Source of the DNA: Brevipalpus yothersi
Taxonomy: Eukaryota > Arthropoda > Arachnida > Trombidiformes > Tenuipalpidae
Direction of reading: 5' to 3'
DNA length: 49,946 nt
Assembly (NCBI GenBank): GCA_003956705.1
Contig: QZCP01000028.1
Location: 6,247 to 56,192, forward strand
Shown piece after piece: positions 10,715 to 20,391 of the stretch (positions are counted from its first letter, which is position 1; each line of letters starts with the position of its first letter). Under the pieces are notes generated by a model. The model worked only from the letters and a program-made list of their open reading frames with translations, ran no database searches and was not told the DNA's origin. The position numbers and the translations under genes are program-made.

Positions 10715-10772
10715 ATGTAATCTCTGGAGATGATTGTGATTAAAGATGGAGTAACAAGTGAAAAATTTGACA

Positions 10773-11840
10773 ATGTATAGTGAAATTTTTCAACAATTCA
10801 CCAATATTATGATTGAATTTTATCAATATTTTGGATATTTTATCTCAATTATATTTCTTTTTCTTGTTCCTCTCTATTTTTTAACACAATCTGTGGGTAA
10901 ATATTTTCCTTATCTGTTCAGCAATAAAGTGAACCTCAAAGCAGAACCAGGTTCATGGGCCGTCATAACGGGATGTACAAGTGGTATTGGTTTTGAATTT
11001 GCCAAAGAATTAGGCCGAAGGGGCTATAACTTATGGCTGATTAGTAGAACTGAGAAGAGTTTATTACGAATCGCCGACTCAATCCGTGAAGAATATCCAC
11101 AGTGTGAAAAAATCATTACTACACCATTTGATTTCAGTTCAACTGATTACCGATCCCTCGATCAAGTGATCCAAGATATACCTTCGATTAGCATACTTGT
11201 AAATAATGTCGGAACAATGGGTACTGATGATTCACTTCCAGAATATTTTATCGTTCAATCAAAGGAAATTTTAACTAAAATAATCAATGTGAGTATATTC
11301 TCTTGCGTTCATCTTACGTACCTTGTCCTTGGTAAAATGAAGTCACAAACTGGAATCATTATCAATGTGTCGGCAATTCTCGCCACTCATGGGGCACCAT
11401 TGTGGGCTGCTGGTGGCTCAGCTAAAGGTTTCATTGATACTTTTGCAAGATGTTTGGATAAAGAATGTTCCGAGAAAGGTATTCGCGTTTGTAGTTTGCT
11501 AACTGCTGGTGTACAAACTCGACGAGTTCCGTTCAAGGAGAATCTTACAATTCCTTCATCATCTTCTTATGTGAAATCTGTTCTTAAAACTGTTCCATAC
11601 AACAAGCAGTACACTGGATTCTGGACTCATGAACCATTCTTTATAGCGTTGAGATGGATGTCAATTTTTTCTCTCTGGTCTAACAGTGAAGATTATTTTA
11701 ATACAAAAATGTATGCCAAAATTCGTCATGAGTTGTACACCAAACATAATCGTCCAATACCGTATGGTGGTCCACAAGATTTTTCGAATGACTTGATGTC
11801 AATAATAGTACGATTATTTAGATTAGTAAGAGTGGAATAG
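10773..11840 (+). CDS. HSDL1-like short-chain dehydrogenase, probably catalytically inactive
   Basis: An intronless 355-residue protein of the SDR superfamily, closest in layout to HSDL1 and the HSD17B12/very-long-chain 3-oxoacyl-CoA reductase group. An N-terminal hydrophobic segment (about residues 8-45) is followed by the Rossmann nucleotide-binding motif TGCTSGIG at residues 66-73 and NNVG at 144-147. The active site is altered. The usual Ser-Tyr-x3-Lys triad aligns with Ala201, Gly214 and Lys218 (INVSA...AAGGSAKGF), so only the Lys remains. Vertebrate HSDL1 is also described as inactive, with Phe for Tyr, which supports this assignment, but the losses here are more severe. The later segment YTGFWTHEPF matches the family. 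The start is the first ATG; a GTG lies 15 bases upstream in frame. An AATAAA is at 11861-11866. Confidence 0.85.
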   Translation: MYSEIFQQFTNIMIEFYQYFGYFISIIFLFLVPLYFLTQSVGKYFPYLFSNKVNLKAEPGSWAVITGCTSGIGFEFAKELGRRGYNLWLISRTEKSLLRIADSIREEYPQCEKIITTPFDFSSTDYRSLDQVIQDIPSISILVNNVGTMGTDDSLPEYFIVQSKEILTKIINVSIFSCVHLTYLVLGKMKSQTGIIINVSAILATHGAPLWAAGGSAKGFIDTFARCLDKECSEKGIRVCSLLTAGVQTRRVPFKENLTIPSSSSYVKSVLKTVPYNKQYTGFWTHEPFFIALRWMSIFSLWSNSEDYFNTKMYAKIRHELYTKHNRPIPYGGPQDFSNDLMSIIVRLFRLVRVE

Positions 11841-12409
11841 GGATAAAATCAATCAAAATCAATAAAATCGTTAAAAAATTCCTTTCTCAAGTTCACTTCG
11901 AACCAAAGAGTAGGTACTTACTCTTTGCTTCGAACTCAATCAATTCTCTGTGTGTTCGACCAATTCATTCTCTTTTTTATCGGAAATCACGGCTAATCAT
12001 GATAAAATTAATCTTTGCCCTCCTAAATTGTGTCAAACATACTCTCAGTAAAGTAGATAAAAATTTCCCAAAACCCATTCCAAAATTTCATCTGATCTAA
12101 TGGAACTGAATTAGTTTAGATAACTTTTTTGAGCTAAAAAAATACAAAAAAATTTTTGCGCTTTTACAACAGCGCCCTCATCAACAGTCGAAGAAGAACA
12201 AAATTTTCGATCAAAACAATCGAACTTTCATCGTGTTAAGTGACTCAACTTAAGTTCTGTTGATTGATTAGATTATTGAATTCTGATTGATTTAACTAAC
12301 TGTTGACAATGATCAACAGTTGATCTATTGAATCAGTCCTCCGATTAGTGGGGAAAGTGGTATTGATGATTTGACCGCCAGCGTGTATATAGTTTGTCCG
12401 GTGAATTTA
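11841..12409. other. Intergenic region between HSDL1-like gene and CLCC1
   Basis: Holds the AATAAA of the upstream gene, a hairpin at 11897-11934 and a small inverted repeat near 12299-12322 (aactgttga/tcaacagtt). The CLCC1 promoter must lie in the second half; no TATA box is clear. No gene is seen. Confidence 0.5.
11897..11934. repeat. Hairpin with 16-bp arms, caaagagta core
   Basis: Arms 11897-11912 (ttcgaaccaaagagta) and 11919-11934 (tactctttgcttcgaa) pair with one mismatch around a 6-base loop. The inner 9 bp equal the stem of the hairpin at 10690-10714. It lies about 30 bases after a polyadenylation signal. Confidence 0.8.
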
Positions 12410-13774
12410 ATGAACACAATGTTTTTGTTGATAAATAAAGCGTGGTTGATCGTTATTCTTTTTATATATTCTGGTAGTTGTGATGATATCGATGAGAATC
12501 AATTTTCTATTGGAGACCCACCAGATAACTCTGGATGGGTTGATCCGACCAATCCTTTAACCTATGATATTGGTACTCAGACTAACTTTGTGTTTGGTGA
12601 TACAAAATCACATGAGAGTGATATCAAGTGCCCAGAATGCAAATGTGATCAAAGTGAAGTAATAGACTCCACAAAATGTGATATTACTGAAGAGAGACTG
12701 TCACAATGTGAAAAAAAGTATCAAAGTTTACAGAAAAGATTTGAGAGCACCTCATGTGATATATTGGGCTATCAGATTTTGCGGAGAACCATATTCATGA
12801 TGAATGATATATTCCATCGGAAAAAAGTCAACTCTCAGCATCTTGTGGTACTTCCGTCCAACTTGAATGAATTCATTGGAAATCTTTCCAAAATCACAGA
12901 GAAATTGGAGAAAAGTCTCGATTGTCATTGTTTACACGATTTCGATCGAGTGATCAGTGGTTTCTTGAATTCATTATATTTCAAGACTGAGAGGATGGAA
13001 TATGCTTCTCAAAGTTTTGGCAACTGGAAACCTAGCCACGAATTTATTTACACAGGCCTTGTTCTTGCATCTATACTGGTTTTATTGTCTATTCTCTATA
13101 TGTTTGGAGGATCAAGAATTCCTTTCGCCCTGATATTGGTTTTCATATGCTGTTTCTCTTGGGAATGGTTAAGACTTTATCAGACTGAAGTTGCCAAGCA
13201 AAGGCATATTCTGGAGACTAGTCATCGGGAGTGTTCAAAATCTCAAAAGTCATGGTATCATCATTTGGGAAGTTATATTAAGGGTTCTTACTCTTTTGAA
13301 GATGGTTCTGCATGCGAAAATTACTACATAACCTCCTATGTTGATGCGGCTTATCAAGTTACTCCAGGAAGGGTCATTGTTGAAACACTAAATAGATTCA
13401 TCATGTATCCGCTCGAAGTTTTTGGAGACTCTTTTGGGGTTGCGACCCGCAAATTTTTTGCTCACATTCCACAGCTATGGATTTTACCATTCTTCCTTGT
13501 TGGAAGTATCACACTAATTCTCGTAATTTGGGTATCATGCCACACCTATCACAATAGAAGTGCTCATATTAACATTGCACATTCATCTAGGAATCATCCA
13601 AAAGTTGTAAATATCAATTATATCAACAAACCTCAACCAGAAAGAATTAAAGGTGCCAAGGAAACAGGCCGTGAAAGAAAAACGATCGATCATGGAAATA
13701 CCTCAGTCAGAAAACGCAAGAACCTACTGACAAGATGTTGCTCTGCTGGTAATCTTCCAGAGCTTACTCTTTGA
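12410..13774 (+). CDS. CLCC1: Chloride channel CLIC-like protein 1
   Basis: An intronless 454-residue protein. CLCC1 is an ER membrane protein linked to chloride conductance and ER ion and lipid homeostasis. The chosen ATG (12410) starts a clear signal peptide of about 25 residues ending near SGSCDD. Family landmarks follow: GWVDPTNPLTYD soon after the signal peptide, a Cys-containing luminal helical region, two adjacent membrane segments (about residues 212-255) ending in FSWEWLRLYQTEVAKQ, a second luminal segment with SACENYY, and a third membrane segment (about 356-378). The cytosolic tail is short, basic and Ser/Thr-rich. Vertebrate CLCC1 has a longer tail. A non-ATG extension of 13 codons upstream is open but unlikely to be used. 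Confidence 0.88.
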   Translation: MNTMFLLINKAWLIVILFIYSGSCDDIDENQFSIGDPPDNSGWVDPTNPLTYDIGTQTNFVFGDTKSHESDIKCPECKCDQSEVIDSTKCDITEERLSQCEKKYQSLQKRFESTSCDILGYQILRRTIFMMNDIFHRKKVNSQHLVVLPSNLNEFIGNLSKITEKLEKSLDCHCLHDFDRVISGFLNSLYFKTERMEYASQSFGNWKPSHEFIYTGLVLASILVLLSILYMFGGSRIPFALILVFICCFSWEWLRLYQTEVAKQRHILETSHRECSKSQKSWYHHLGSYIKGSYSFEDGSACENYYITSYVDAAYQVTPGRVIVETLNRFIMYPLEVFGDSFGVATRKFFAHIPQLWILPFFLVGSITLILVIWVSCHTYHNRSAHINIAHSSRNHPKVVNINYINKPQPERIKGAKETGRERKTIDHGNTSVRKRKNLLTRCCSAGNLPELTL

Positions 13775-14368
13775 CCAACTCAAAAACTGGTCCCATGTAT
13801 CCTGAAAATTGTTCAACAGTTCAACCTCAAATTTCATCTGATCATCAAGGAACTTCTCTTGATTGTCAAACAATGTGAACGTTTTCATTACTGAAATTTT
13901 GATATCATAGATTGAACTCATACATTTATATTTTCTGTGTGCCAGATTTTTCTAATGAAATGAGAAGAAAGATTTCTTCTCGAAAAAATTCTACCTCTCT
14001 CTTCTTCTTTTCCAAATGATGACCTAAATATGTGCTCGCCAGTATAATTTACACATATTCAATCGCAAAGACCACCTTATTTCATTGAACAGAATGTCAC
14101 ATTCGAATGATTAAAGCCAATTGAATATATGAGTTTGATTACTCTCAAAATAACGGTGTTCTCAAATTAAAATTCTAGAAAAAAACTTTTTCCACTAATT
14201 AAGAGGCGCTACAGACCGCGTTCTGGTTGATCTTACCGAAATCATAACAGTAGCGCTCTCTGTCCTAGTCCGAATACAGCAAACTGACTGACTTACTTAT
14301 TTTTTTATTGAGCCTTTTAATCGTTTATGTGTGTGTGTATATACACTGTGGATCAGCGAAACGTGGCA
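13775..14368. other. Intergenic region between CLCC1 and SEC16
   Basis: No gene is seen. A 65-codon minus-strand open frame (13921-13724) runs into the CLCC1 tail and has no recognisable product. The SEC16 transcription start probably lies in 14,200-14,330. A short GT/TA-rich stretch precedes the start codon. Confidence 0.4.
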
Positions 14369-17300
14369 ATGGCAAAATTCGGTTCAATTAAGGATGGATC
14401 TATTAGTGATTTGGGTGATACTATGAGTGAAATTAGTTTAAATGAAGATCAAGGATCCGATGTAGAGCCAACATTACGGTTTTCCGCTTACCCATATCAA
14501 CAGCCAAGTTATCATCCCAATTCATCATGGCATCATCAACAGCAACCTTTGCCTTATGATCACAGTCAAAGCTTTTCAGAGTATGGTCGTCCACCACCAT
14601 CACCAGCCAATGTTGGTGCACATTTTTCGGCCAATTCAAGCTTTGCTTTACCGTCCGGTGGTTATATGAATATGTCATCATCTAGTTTCTCCCATCCAAC
14701 ACCATCAATTGTTCATCGTCCAACTCCAATAAGAGCTCAAACGTACGGTGTTCCTGGTGTTGCTGGTGGTGGCTTTCGATATCCTTTCGGTGGACCTAGT
14801 ATGGGTCTTCCAAATCCAATGGGTGATCAAAGTTATCCATCACCGATGATGCATCAATCATCAACAGGTAGCCTTTATAATCAATTTCGTCCAACCGGCT
14901 TCACTGGTGATCCAATGGCCACAAAATATTTCAATCAGCCGGTAGCTCCACCATTCCTAGGCAATTTACCGGGCTATGGATTCCCACAGGAATATTTAGA
15001 TTGGCTTCGTAAATATGAACAATGGTATAATCAAATTATTTATTCTCGAAGTATGCAGTCTGGTCAACGGCAAAGATATACTCCACTTAAATATCCAGAG
15101 AAGCATTCTCGTGCATGTTTTGGGCCTCAAAATCAGCTGATCACCATTAGTGGACAAAATGTTTTAATTCATAATCTCCAACCGAAATTGATCGACCATG
15201 AAAGCCAAATGAGTGTGAGCTCATGGCCTGGTCCATTAGCAGTGGGTAAAACAGAGAACTCTGATGTATCAGAATTCATTCGAAGACAAGAGGGTAGATA
15301 TCAAACAGTTGGTGATCCATCACAAGCCGATGTTTCCTACTATAATCGTCAGAAATTCCAGATTTGGCAGATACTGCTGATGTTAGTGAAGCAAAATGGC
15401 AGAGTATCAGGAGCTGATCTAGCAGAATTGCTCATCAAAAATAATCCCGATGAATTTACAGAGGAAGAAGATGATATCATGTCTAAGTTTCGTCGTCATT
15501 TAACCGAAGGAAAACAGCGGACAGCTTTCGAATTTGCGATGGAAAATAATTTGGAAACATTTGCCATGTGTTTGTTTTGTATTACTGAAGACTTTTCTCG
15601 ATTTACCAAGATTCCTTACGAATCATTGCCTGAAAAATCTCCTCTACCATCTTACGAACACTGGTCCACGATCATTGATTCTAAATTGGGCTCACAAGAT
15701 CCACTCTATATTTTTTATCGTTATCATCTCAATCGTATAAAGAGCTATCCATCACGATCAACCAAGCCACCCGTGATTTCTAATCTACAGCAATTCACCA
15801 TTCTTTTTGCGAACAATTGTGAAGTGAATTATTCTCTGTCAGGCTCGACGCTCACCTCTGAGTTGCTCAAGTTTGTTGTTGCTCTTCGCAATAATGATGC
15901 ACAATACTTAATATCAGTATCACCTCATGTTACTTTTGAGAGTGATTCTAAGAAAGAAATCAAATGGGACTATTCGGAAGAACTCGTTTTTATGAATGAA
16001 ATTTTGGAGTTTTCTCGCAATTCACAAGATATTATAATAGACTTCATTCCATACAAACTTCTATTTACCTGTAAACTATTTGACTACGGTTTTCTTCAAA
16101 AAGCACGAGAGTATTGCGAATCTATAAGAAATTCTATAGATGCCTGTAAAAATCTCAGTTCCAGTGAGTTTTCCTATGCGAACGTTAACTGGGACCTGAT
16201 AGCCAAGACAATCGATGAACTCGAGAGTCGCCTCTCTGGTACTCTGATTGGTTCAGCTGCCAGAGTTCCTGATCAATTGACTTCTGGTGTTCTAGATCAA
16301 GAAGAACTTCAACGAATTAATTATCAAAGAGAATATGGAGAGGATACGAATGATGCTGCTTCACCCACAGGAACAGAACGATCTGTTAGTCGACTTGAAG
16401 CTGACGGAGCTTATTCACTTGGTGATGATTGTGCCTCTGAAAACTGTGAGTCTACCGAATCTTCACCTCGAAAATCTCGGTTATCTTCTCTCAGTGAAAA
16501 CCTTCCGCCTCCTCCAATGCCTATCAAAACATCACAACAGAATCGTCCAGTTTTCTCAAACTTCGTCCAACCTGAACCACCATCTGCGAACCCATATCTA
16601 CCAAGATCAATTAATCTTTCCTCTCAGCCTCCGACTCGTCCAGCATTCATTCCACCAAGTGTCCCGGATCAAGGGAATCCATCTTTATCTGGAATTCCAA
16701 GAAACCTGATTCCAACATCGAACGTTTTCTCTGGTGTTAATACTTCTGTTGCTCCGCCTTTGCCCAATGCATCTGAGAATATGAGCTATAACATGTCAAA
16801 CTCTCAACGTCCCATGCAGCCACCTGTTTCACAGTCTCGCGGAAGACAACGAAATGACTCAACGATGAGCTCCAAATCAGGTGTAAGTGATATCGGGGGG
16901 ACTTATGCGCCGCCAGAGACTCCAAAAATTGTTGAAACTGGTCAATGGAACAGACCGTTACAATCAAATTTTGAGATTCCTCAACTTCAACCCGATAACT
17001 ATACTGTATCTCAACCACGTCAACCACAGAGTAGCTTTAAGCCACCTCAATCAGCTTATGACAGCCAGCCAGTAGCACCTTCCTCATCCTCAGCGGAAAA
17101 CTATGGCTATGAGGAAAGTGAAGCCGGCCATAGCGCTTATGGATATTCAAATTTCAACTTTAATTCAACCACTAACAACCTTCCTCTTCCCTCTGTGGCC
17201 TCTCCAGTTGTTTCTCCGATTGCTTCACCAAGCTCAGATGAAATGCAGATGAGGCGGACAAGCTTAGACGTAGATTACGGGAATCGCTCTTATCCTTCAG

Positions 17301-17860
17301 GACAAGCTGGTGGCTCAAACATGAATGCTATGAACAAACGACCAGGAAATGAAAACAGAGAAAATAATGATGAGGATAATAATGATACAAACTCTGAGGA
17401 AACAGATAAACAGAAAGGTAGCGGTGTTTTAGGTCGCATTTGGTCAAAAATTGCTCCAAATCTGCCCAAACAAGCCAAACTTCCCGATGATAGGGATCCA
17501 TCGATTGTTTTTGATGAGAAGCTAGGAAGATGGGTTGATAAGAATGATAAAGATAATCCAGTGACACAGAGTATTGCTCAAGGTCCACCCAGAATTCCTT
17601 TGATGAACGCTCCTGGGAATCCTCCTCCCAATTTTCCTATTTCCTCCTCTAATGATGGGATGGCCGGCTTGAGTATGCCTACAGCACCACTTCCCAACAC
17701 TGTCCCTAGCAATTCGAACCAGGTATTCCCCAATTATTCCAATGATTCGCACCAGCAACCCTCATCACTTCCACCCATGAATCCTAATGGTTATTCTTTC
17801 GTTAAAAGTAAAGCGAAGAAGAATCCTTATGTAGATGTTTTACAGAATCAAATGAGGTGA
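14369..17860 (+). CDS. SEC16: COPII coat scaffold protein Sec16
   Basis: An intronless 1,163-residue protein. Sec16 organises ER exit sites and binds Sec13, Sec23 and other COPII components. The N-terminal 230 residues are low-complexity (Pro, Ser, Gly, Gln, Tyr). The central conserved domain begins near residue 240 (HSRACFGPQNQLITISG) and continues through KFQIWQILLMLVKQNGRVSG and the ancestral coatomer-like helical region to about residue 640. A long Pro/Ser-rich stretch follows. Near the C-terminus is the Sec23-binding-type segment AKLPDDRDPSIVFDEKLGRW (about residues 1035-1055), and the protein ends with the conserved YVDVLQNQMR. The ATG at 14369 has a good initiation context (gca before, g after). 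An in-frame ATG at 14327 lies within a GT repeat and is less likely. An AATAAA is at 18062-18067. Confidence 0.93.
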   Translation: MAKFGSIKDGSISDLGDTMSEISLNEDQGSDVEPTLRFSAYPYQQPSYHPNSSWHHQQQPLPYDHSQSFSEYGRPPPSPANVGAHFSANSSFALPSGGYMNMSSSSFSHPTPSIVHRPTPIRAQTYGVPGVAGGGFRYPFGGPSMGLPNPMGDQSYPSPMMHQSSTGSLYNQFRPTGFTGDPMATKYFNQPVAPPFLGNLPGYGFPQEYLDWLRKYEQWYNQIIYSRSMQSGQRQRYTPLKYPEKHSRACFGPQNQLITISGQNVLIHNLQPKLIDHESQMSVSSWPGPLAVGKTENSDVSEFIRRQEGRYQTVGDPSQADVSYYNRQKFQIWQILLMLVKQNGRVSGADLAELLIKNNPDEFTEEEDDIMSKFRRHLTEGKQRTAFEFAMENNLETFAMCLFCITEDFSRFTKIPYESLPEKSPLPSYEHWSTIIDSKLGSQDPLYIFYRYHLNRIKSYPSRSTKPPVISNLQQFTILFANNCEVNYSLSGSTLTSELLKFVVALRNNDAQYLISVSPHVTFESDSKKEIKWDYSEELVFMNEILEFSRNSQDIIIDFIPYKLLFTCKLFDYGFLQKAREYCESIRNSIDACKNLSSSEFSYANVNWDLIAKTIDELESRLSGTLIGSAARVPDQLTSGVLDQEELQRINYQREYGEDTNDAASPTGTERSVSRLEADGAYSLGDDCASENCESTESSPRKSRLSSLSENLPPPPMPIKTSQQNRPVFSNFVQPEPPSANPYLPRSINLSSQPPTRPAFIPPSVPDQGNPSLSGIPRNLIPTSNVFSGVNTSVAPPLPNASENMSYNMSNSQRPMQPPVSQSRGRQRNDSTMSSKSGVSDIGGTYAPPETPKIVETGQWNRPLQSNFEIPQLQPDNYTVSQPRQPQSSFKPPQSAYDSQPVAPSSSSAENYGYEESEAGHSAYGYSNFNFNSTTNNLPLPSVASPVVSPIASPSSDEMQMRRTSLDVDYGNRSYPSGQAGGSNMNAMNKRPGNENRENNDEDNNDTNSEETDKQKGSGVLGRIWSKIAPNLPKQAKLPDDRDPSIVFDEKLGRWVDKNDKDNPVTQSIAQGPPRIPLMNAPGNPPPNFPISSSNDGMAGLSMPTAPLPNTVPSNSNQVFPNYSNDSHQQPSSLPPMNPNGYSFVKSKAKKNPYVDVLQNQMR

Positions 17861-18212
17861 TCTAGGGTATCGAAAATTTTAATGACCCAGTAAGCATCAT
17901 TCATAAAGAAAACCTCGAAAATTTTCTCACTTTTGTGATCGTTTTAGTTCTAGTTAAATGCATCTAACCAATCCTCTCAACATTCATCTGAATTGTATGG
18001 GAATTATACAGGTTTTGTTACAACTGATTATTGATATTTTGATGGAAAAATTAAATATGTGAATAAATTTCAAATTTTTTGAATTCATTTGACGATACAA
18101 GTTTTGTATCATAATAGTGATTTTTGAGAATCTGATTGCCAACCTATGAGAAATCATAGGCATTCATCGTTGATTTAGATTATTTTCAATTTGGATAGTT
18201 AAGCTAGTTAAC
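17861..18212. other. 3' flank shared by SEC16 and the convergent secreted-protein gene
   Basis: Contains the SEC16 polyadenylation signal (18062-18067) and the 3' end of the minus-strand gene. No gene is seen. Confidence 0.5.
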
Positions 18213-19096
18213 TCAAGGGTTCTCAAGTGATGAAATGGTCACTCCAAGCGAGCTCGAATCAACATGAACTTTACCAGCAGCTGAGATCAGAACATTCTTA
18301 ACGTTAGAATTCTTGTACCTGCCATTCATTTGGTACGAGCTTTGAGGATAGTAGTTGATTAACGATAAACTTGACCCTTGGATTGCGACATCTTCCGAAA
18401 GGAATCCATTTTTCTCTGATCTGATTAACGTATCAATAACTTTAGACCCATGAGAAAGAGATCCGTTACGGGACGATGTAGGTGAGTAAAAAGTGTTCTT
18501 CGATCGATTCTGTAGAAACTTGGAATCAAACTCTTGAGTGATGTTGGGTAAACTCAAAGCTTTGGAGCTGTAGCTTGGCTTATCACTGCCTAAAGAATTT
18601 AAAGATCTAGCATCTTTCGTTTGTATTGGAACCACTGGAGGTATCTCTATTGTGACGTATTTTGCTATACCATCTCGAACATAGTTATCAGTTTGTATAT
18701 TGTTCACAGAATATATAGATGTCAATGTTCCTTCAGTTGCTGAATCACGGTTGGATAAAAGTATTCCAGATTTACCCACTGTGTAATTAGCTTTCATCAA
18801 GACTTCTGGAACATTTCGTCTCTTTCTTACTTGCGAATATCTTGATCTGACAATCAATATCCGATTAGAATTTATCAATCTAGAGATAGGAGAATTTACC
18901 TTGAAATAGCATTTCGTCGCAATTTGGTCACATCCTGCGAAGTGCCAACATAGACTCGATTGAATTCATGATTAGTTGACACCAAGAGGGTTTTGAGCGG
19001 ATGACTTTTAATCGAATGGATTTTCTCACCTTCATTTGAAACAAACGATATCAAGCTAAAGATTCCAAGAAAAAATATGCCAAAAATCAAACCCAT
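18213..19096 (-). CDS. Secreted protein of unknown function
   Basis: Exons 19096-18900 and 18846-18213 join over a 53-bp intron (gtaaat donor, gattgtcag acceptor) to give 276 residues. The protein starts with a strong signal peptide (MGLIFGIFFLGIFSLISFV). The next part, TLLVSTNHEFNRVYVGTSQD, resembles the first strand of a sema domain, but nothing sema-like follows. After the splice site comes a strongly basic segment, SQVRKRRNVPEV, which fits a furin/proprotein convertase site. The remainder (about 195 residues) is Ser/Asn/Tyr-rich and polar, with several N-glycosylation sites (NYT, NIT). No repeated amidated peptide is present, so a classical neuropeptide precursor is not supported. A TATA box lies about 60 bases upstream of the start codon. 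Family unknown. Confidence 0.6.
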
Positions 19097-19156
19097 ATCA
19101 AATTATTTCACGAGATTTAAATGATCATGATTGACTGTGTTAACTAATTTTCTGAA

Positions 19157-19164
19157 TTTATATA
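19157..19164 (-). promoter_or_regulatory. TATA box of the secreted-protein gene
   Basis: Reads TATATAAA on the minus strand, about 60 bases upstream of the start codon at 19096. This leaves room for a transcription start about 30 bases downstream and a short leader. Confidence 0.5.
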
Positions 19165-20391
19165 GAAATTCAAATTCTGCTCACACCTGCATATATTTTA
19201 TCTTTTGAATTTACCTTATGAATGAGGGTCATGAATTTGACATCTGCAGCGAACCTCCAAAAACCTAGTTTTTAAACAGATAAACTGTGGATGTGAAATA
19301 AATATGATGTCTGAAGATGAATTGCCGATGAGCTAGTGGAGATTGATAAAATTTAGCTTTGAATTGAGCTTCGAGGGACAGCATCAAAAGTTTTCAAATT
19401 AAACCCTAAAGTTGTAACTTACATCGCATTGACTGAAAAACAATCCATTCAAATGAGTCGAATAAGTTGATCTTGGCATGAAGAACGATTAACAATTGAA
19501 AATAAAAAGAATGATAGTGTGTGTGTGAGAGAGAGAAAATGATTTCAATTCTTTATCAGAGCATCCATTGAGTTCATCTCAATGTCGTGTAGTGGCAAAA
19601 AATGAATCATAACAATAATAGTAGTGATTATAATAATAATAATGAAATCAAATTCGATTGCGAGGTTAAAAATCCACTGTTTTGGATGATATCGATTTGC
19701 CATCAAGCGAATCTAAGCTGGAAAGAAAAAGAGGATGTATGGCTAAGTCCGTTTTGGTGGTGCCAATGGATTGGTGAGCCTGTTAGGCTCGTGACGACCG
19801 TCAAAATTTTTTCTCCATCAAACTTCATGGATCAAGCATCATACACAATGTTTGCTGGTGTCATTGGGCAATTTAATTAAGGCCTTTTAATTTTTATTAT
19901 TGAAATGCTTGTCAACATATTTTTACGGAAAAAAATTATCATTTCACAATATTTTTCAGGAGGAGAAGAAAACTGAAAGGTTTGAGGGTACAATAGGAAG
20001 GGGGAGGAAGATGTTGTTGTGTTGGGAGTGAATAGATTTTGTGGGTATTTTTTTTCTTTCGTCTTCTTACAAAATATTTGTATCGAGAGCGAGAGAAAGA
20101 AAAATTTTTGTTGAGAACAGAAGATAGCATATGATCACTGTAATGGGTACAATTTAACAATCAATTAACTGAACTGATATTTATACCAATGGAGGTGAAA
20201 ATAACGATAAGCTGTCAGATTAGCTTGATGAACGGTGAGTAGAGTGTCCCAATGTTTGTATGGTAATGGCTTGTTGTTGATTGAGTTTGAATGGCAAAAA
20301 TAGAGAGAAAAGATTTATTCGACTGTGGCTCAGATTCCCCCATTGCAAGGTATACTGATATGTGTCGATGAAGAAATAATTTTTTCATTCA
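19165..20391. other. Intergenic region
   Basis: No convincing gene. A 92-codon plus-strand frame at 19602-19880 begins with an Asn-rich AAT microsatellite translation and has no recognisable domain. Minus-strand AATAAA at 20314-20319 is suitably placed for the Gly/Tyr-rich peptide gene. Confidence 0.45.
20314..20319 (-). terminator. AATAAA polyadenylation signal of the Gly/Tyr-rich gene
   Basis: AATAAA on the minus strand about 75 bases after the TGA stop codon at 20394-20392. Confidence 0.5.

Larger units (their letters stand above)
9870..10740 (-). pseudogene. Decayed coding region of unknown family
   Basis: On the minus strand one reading frame stays protein-like for several hundred bases but is interrupted by several in-frame stops. 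Readable pieces include SLTIVRLTERQVRQGGLEDS, ALMTSVIQQSPRIRVLNFER and VNEFVKLVQVQELSG. The longest uninterrupted piece is 10245-10006 (79 residues). The composition is that of a helical globular protein rather than random AT-rich sequence. I do not recognise the parent. It could be a decayed duplicate of a gene elsewhere in the genome, or exons separated by unrecognised introns. Confidence 0.4.
9283..10772. other. Intergenic stretch with decayed coding sequence
   Basis: No intact gene is seen between PITRM1 and the HSDL1-like gene. The stretch holds a broken minus-strand coding region (about 9,870-10,740), a 24-bp-arm hairpin at 9895-9951 and a small hairpin at 10690-10714. Two overlapping open frames near 9,429-9,759 on opposite strands have no recognisable product. 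Confidence 0.5.

Noticed and set aside
13724..13921. 65-codon minus-strand frame overlapping the CLCC1 3' end
   Set aside because: No recognisable product, overlaps the conserved gene on the other strand and lacks splice or promoter support.
19602..19880. 92-codon plus-strand frame starting MNHNNN
   Set aside because: The N-terminus is an AAT-repeat translation, with no domain, no clear promoter and no family resemblance.
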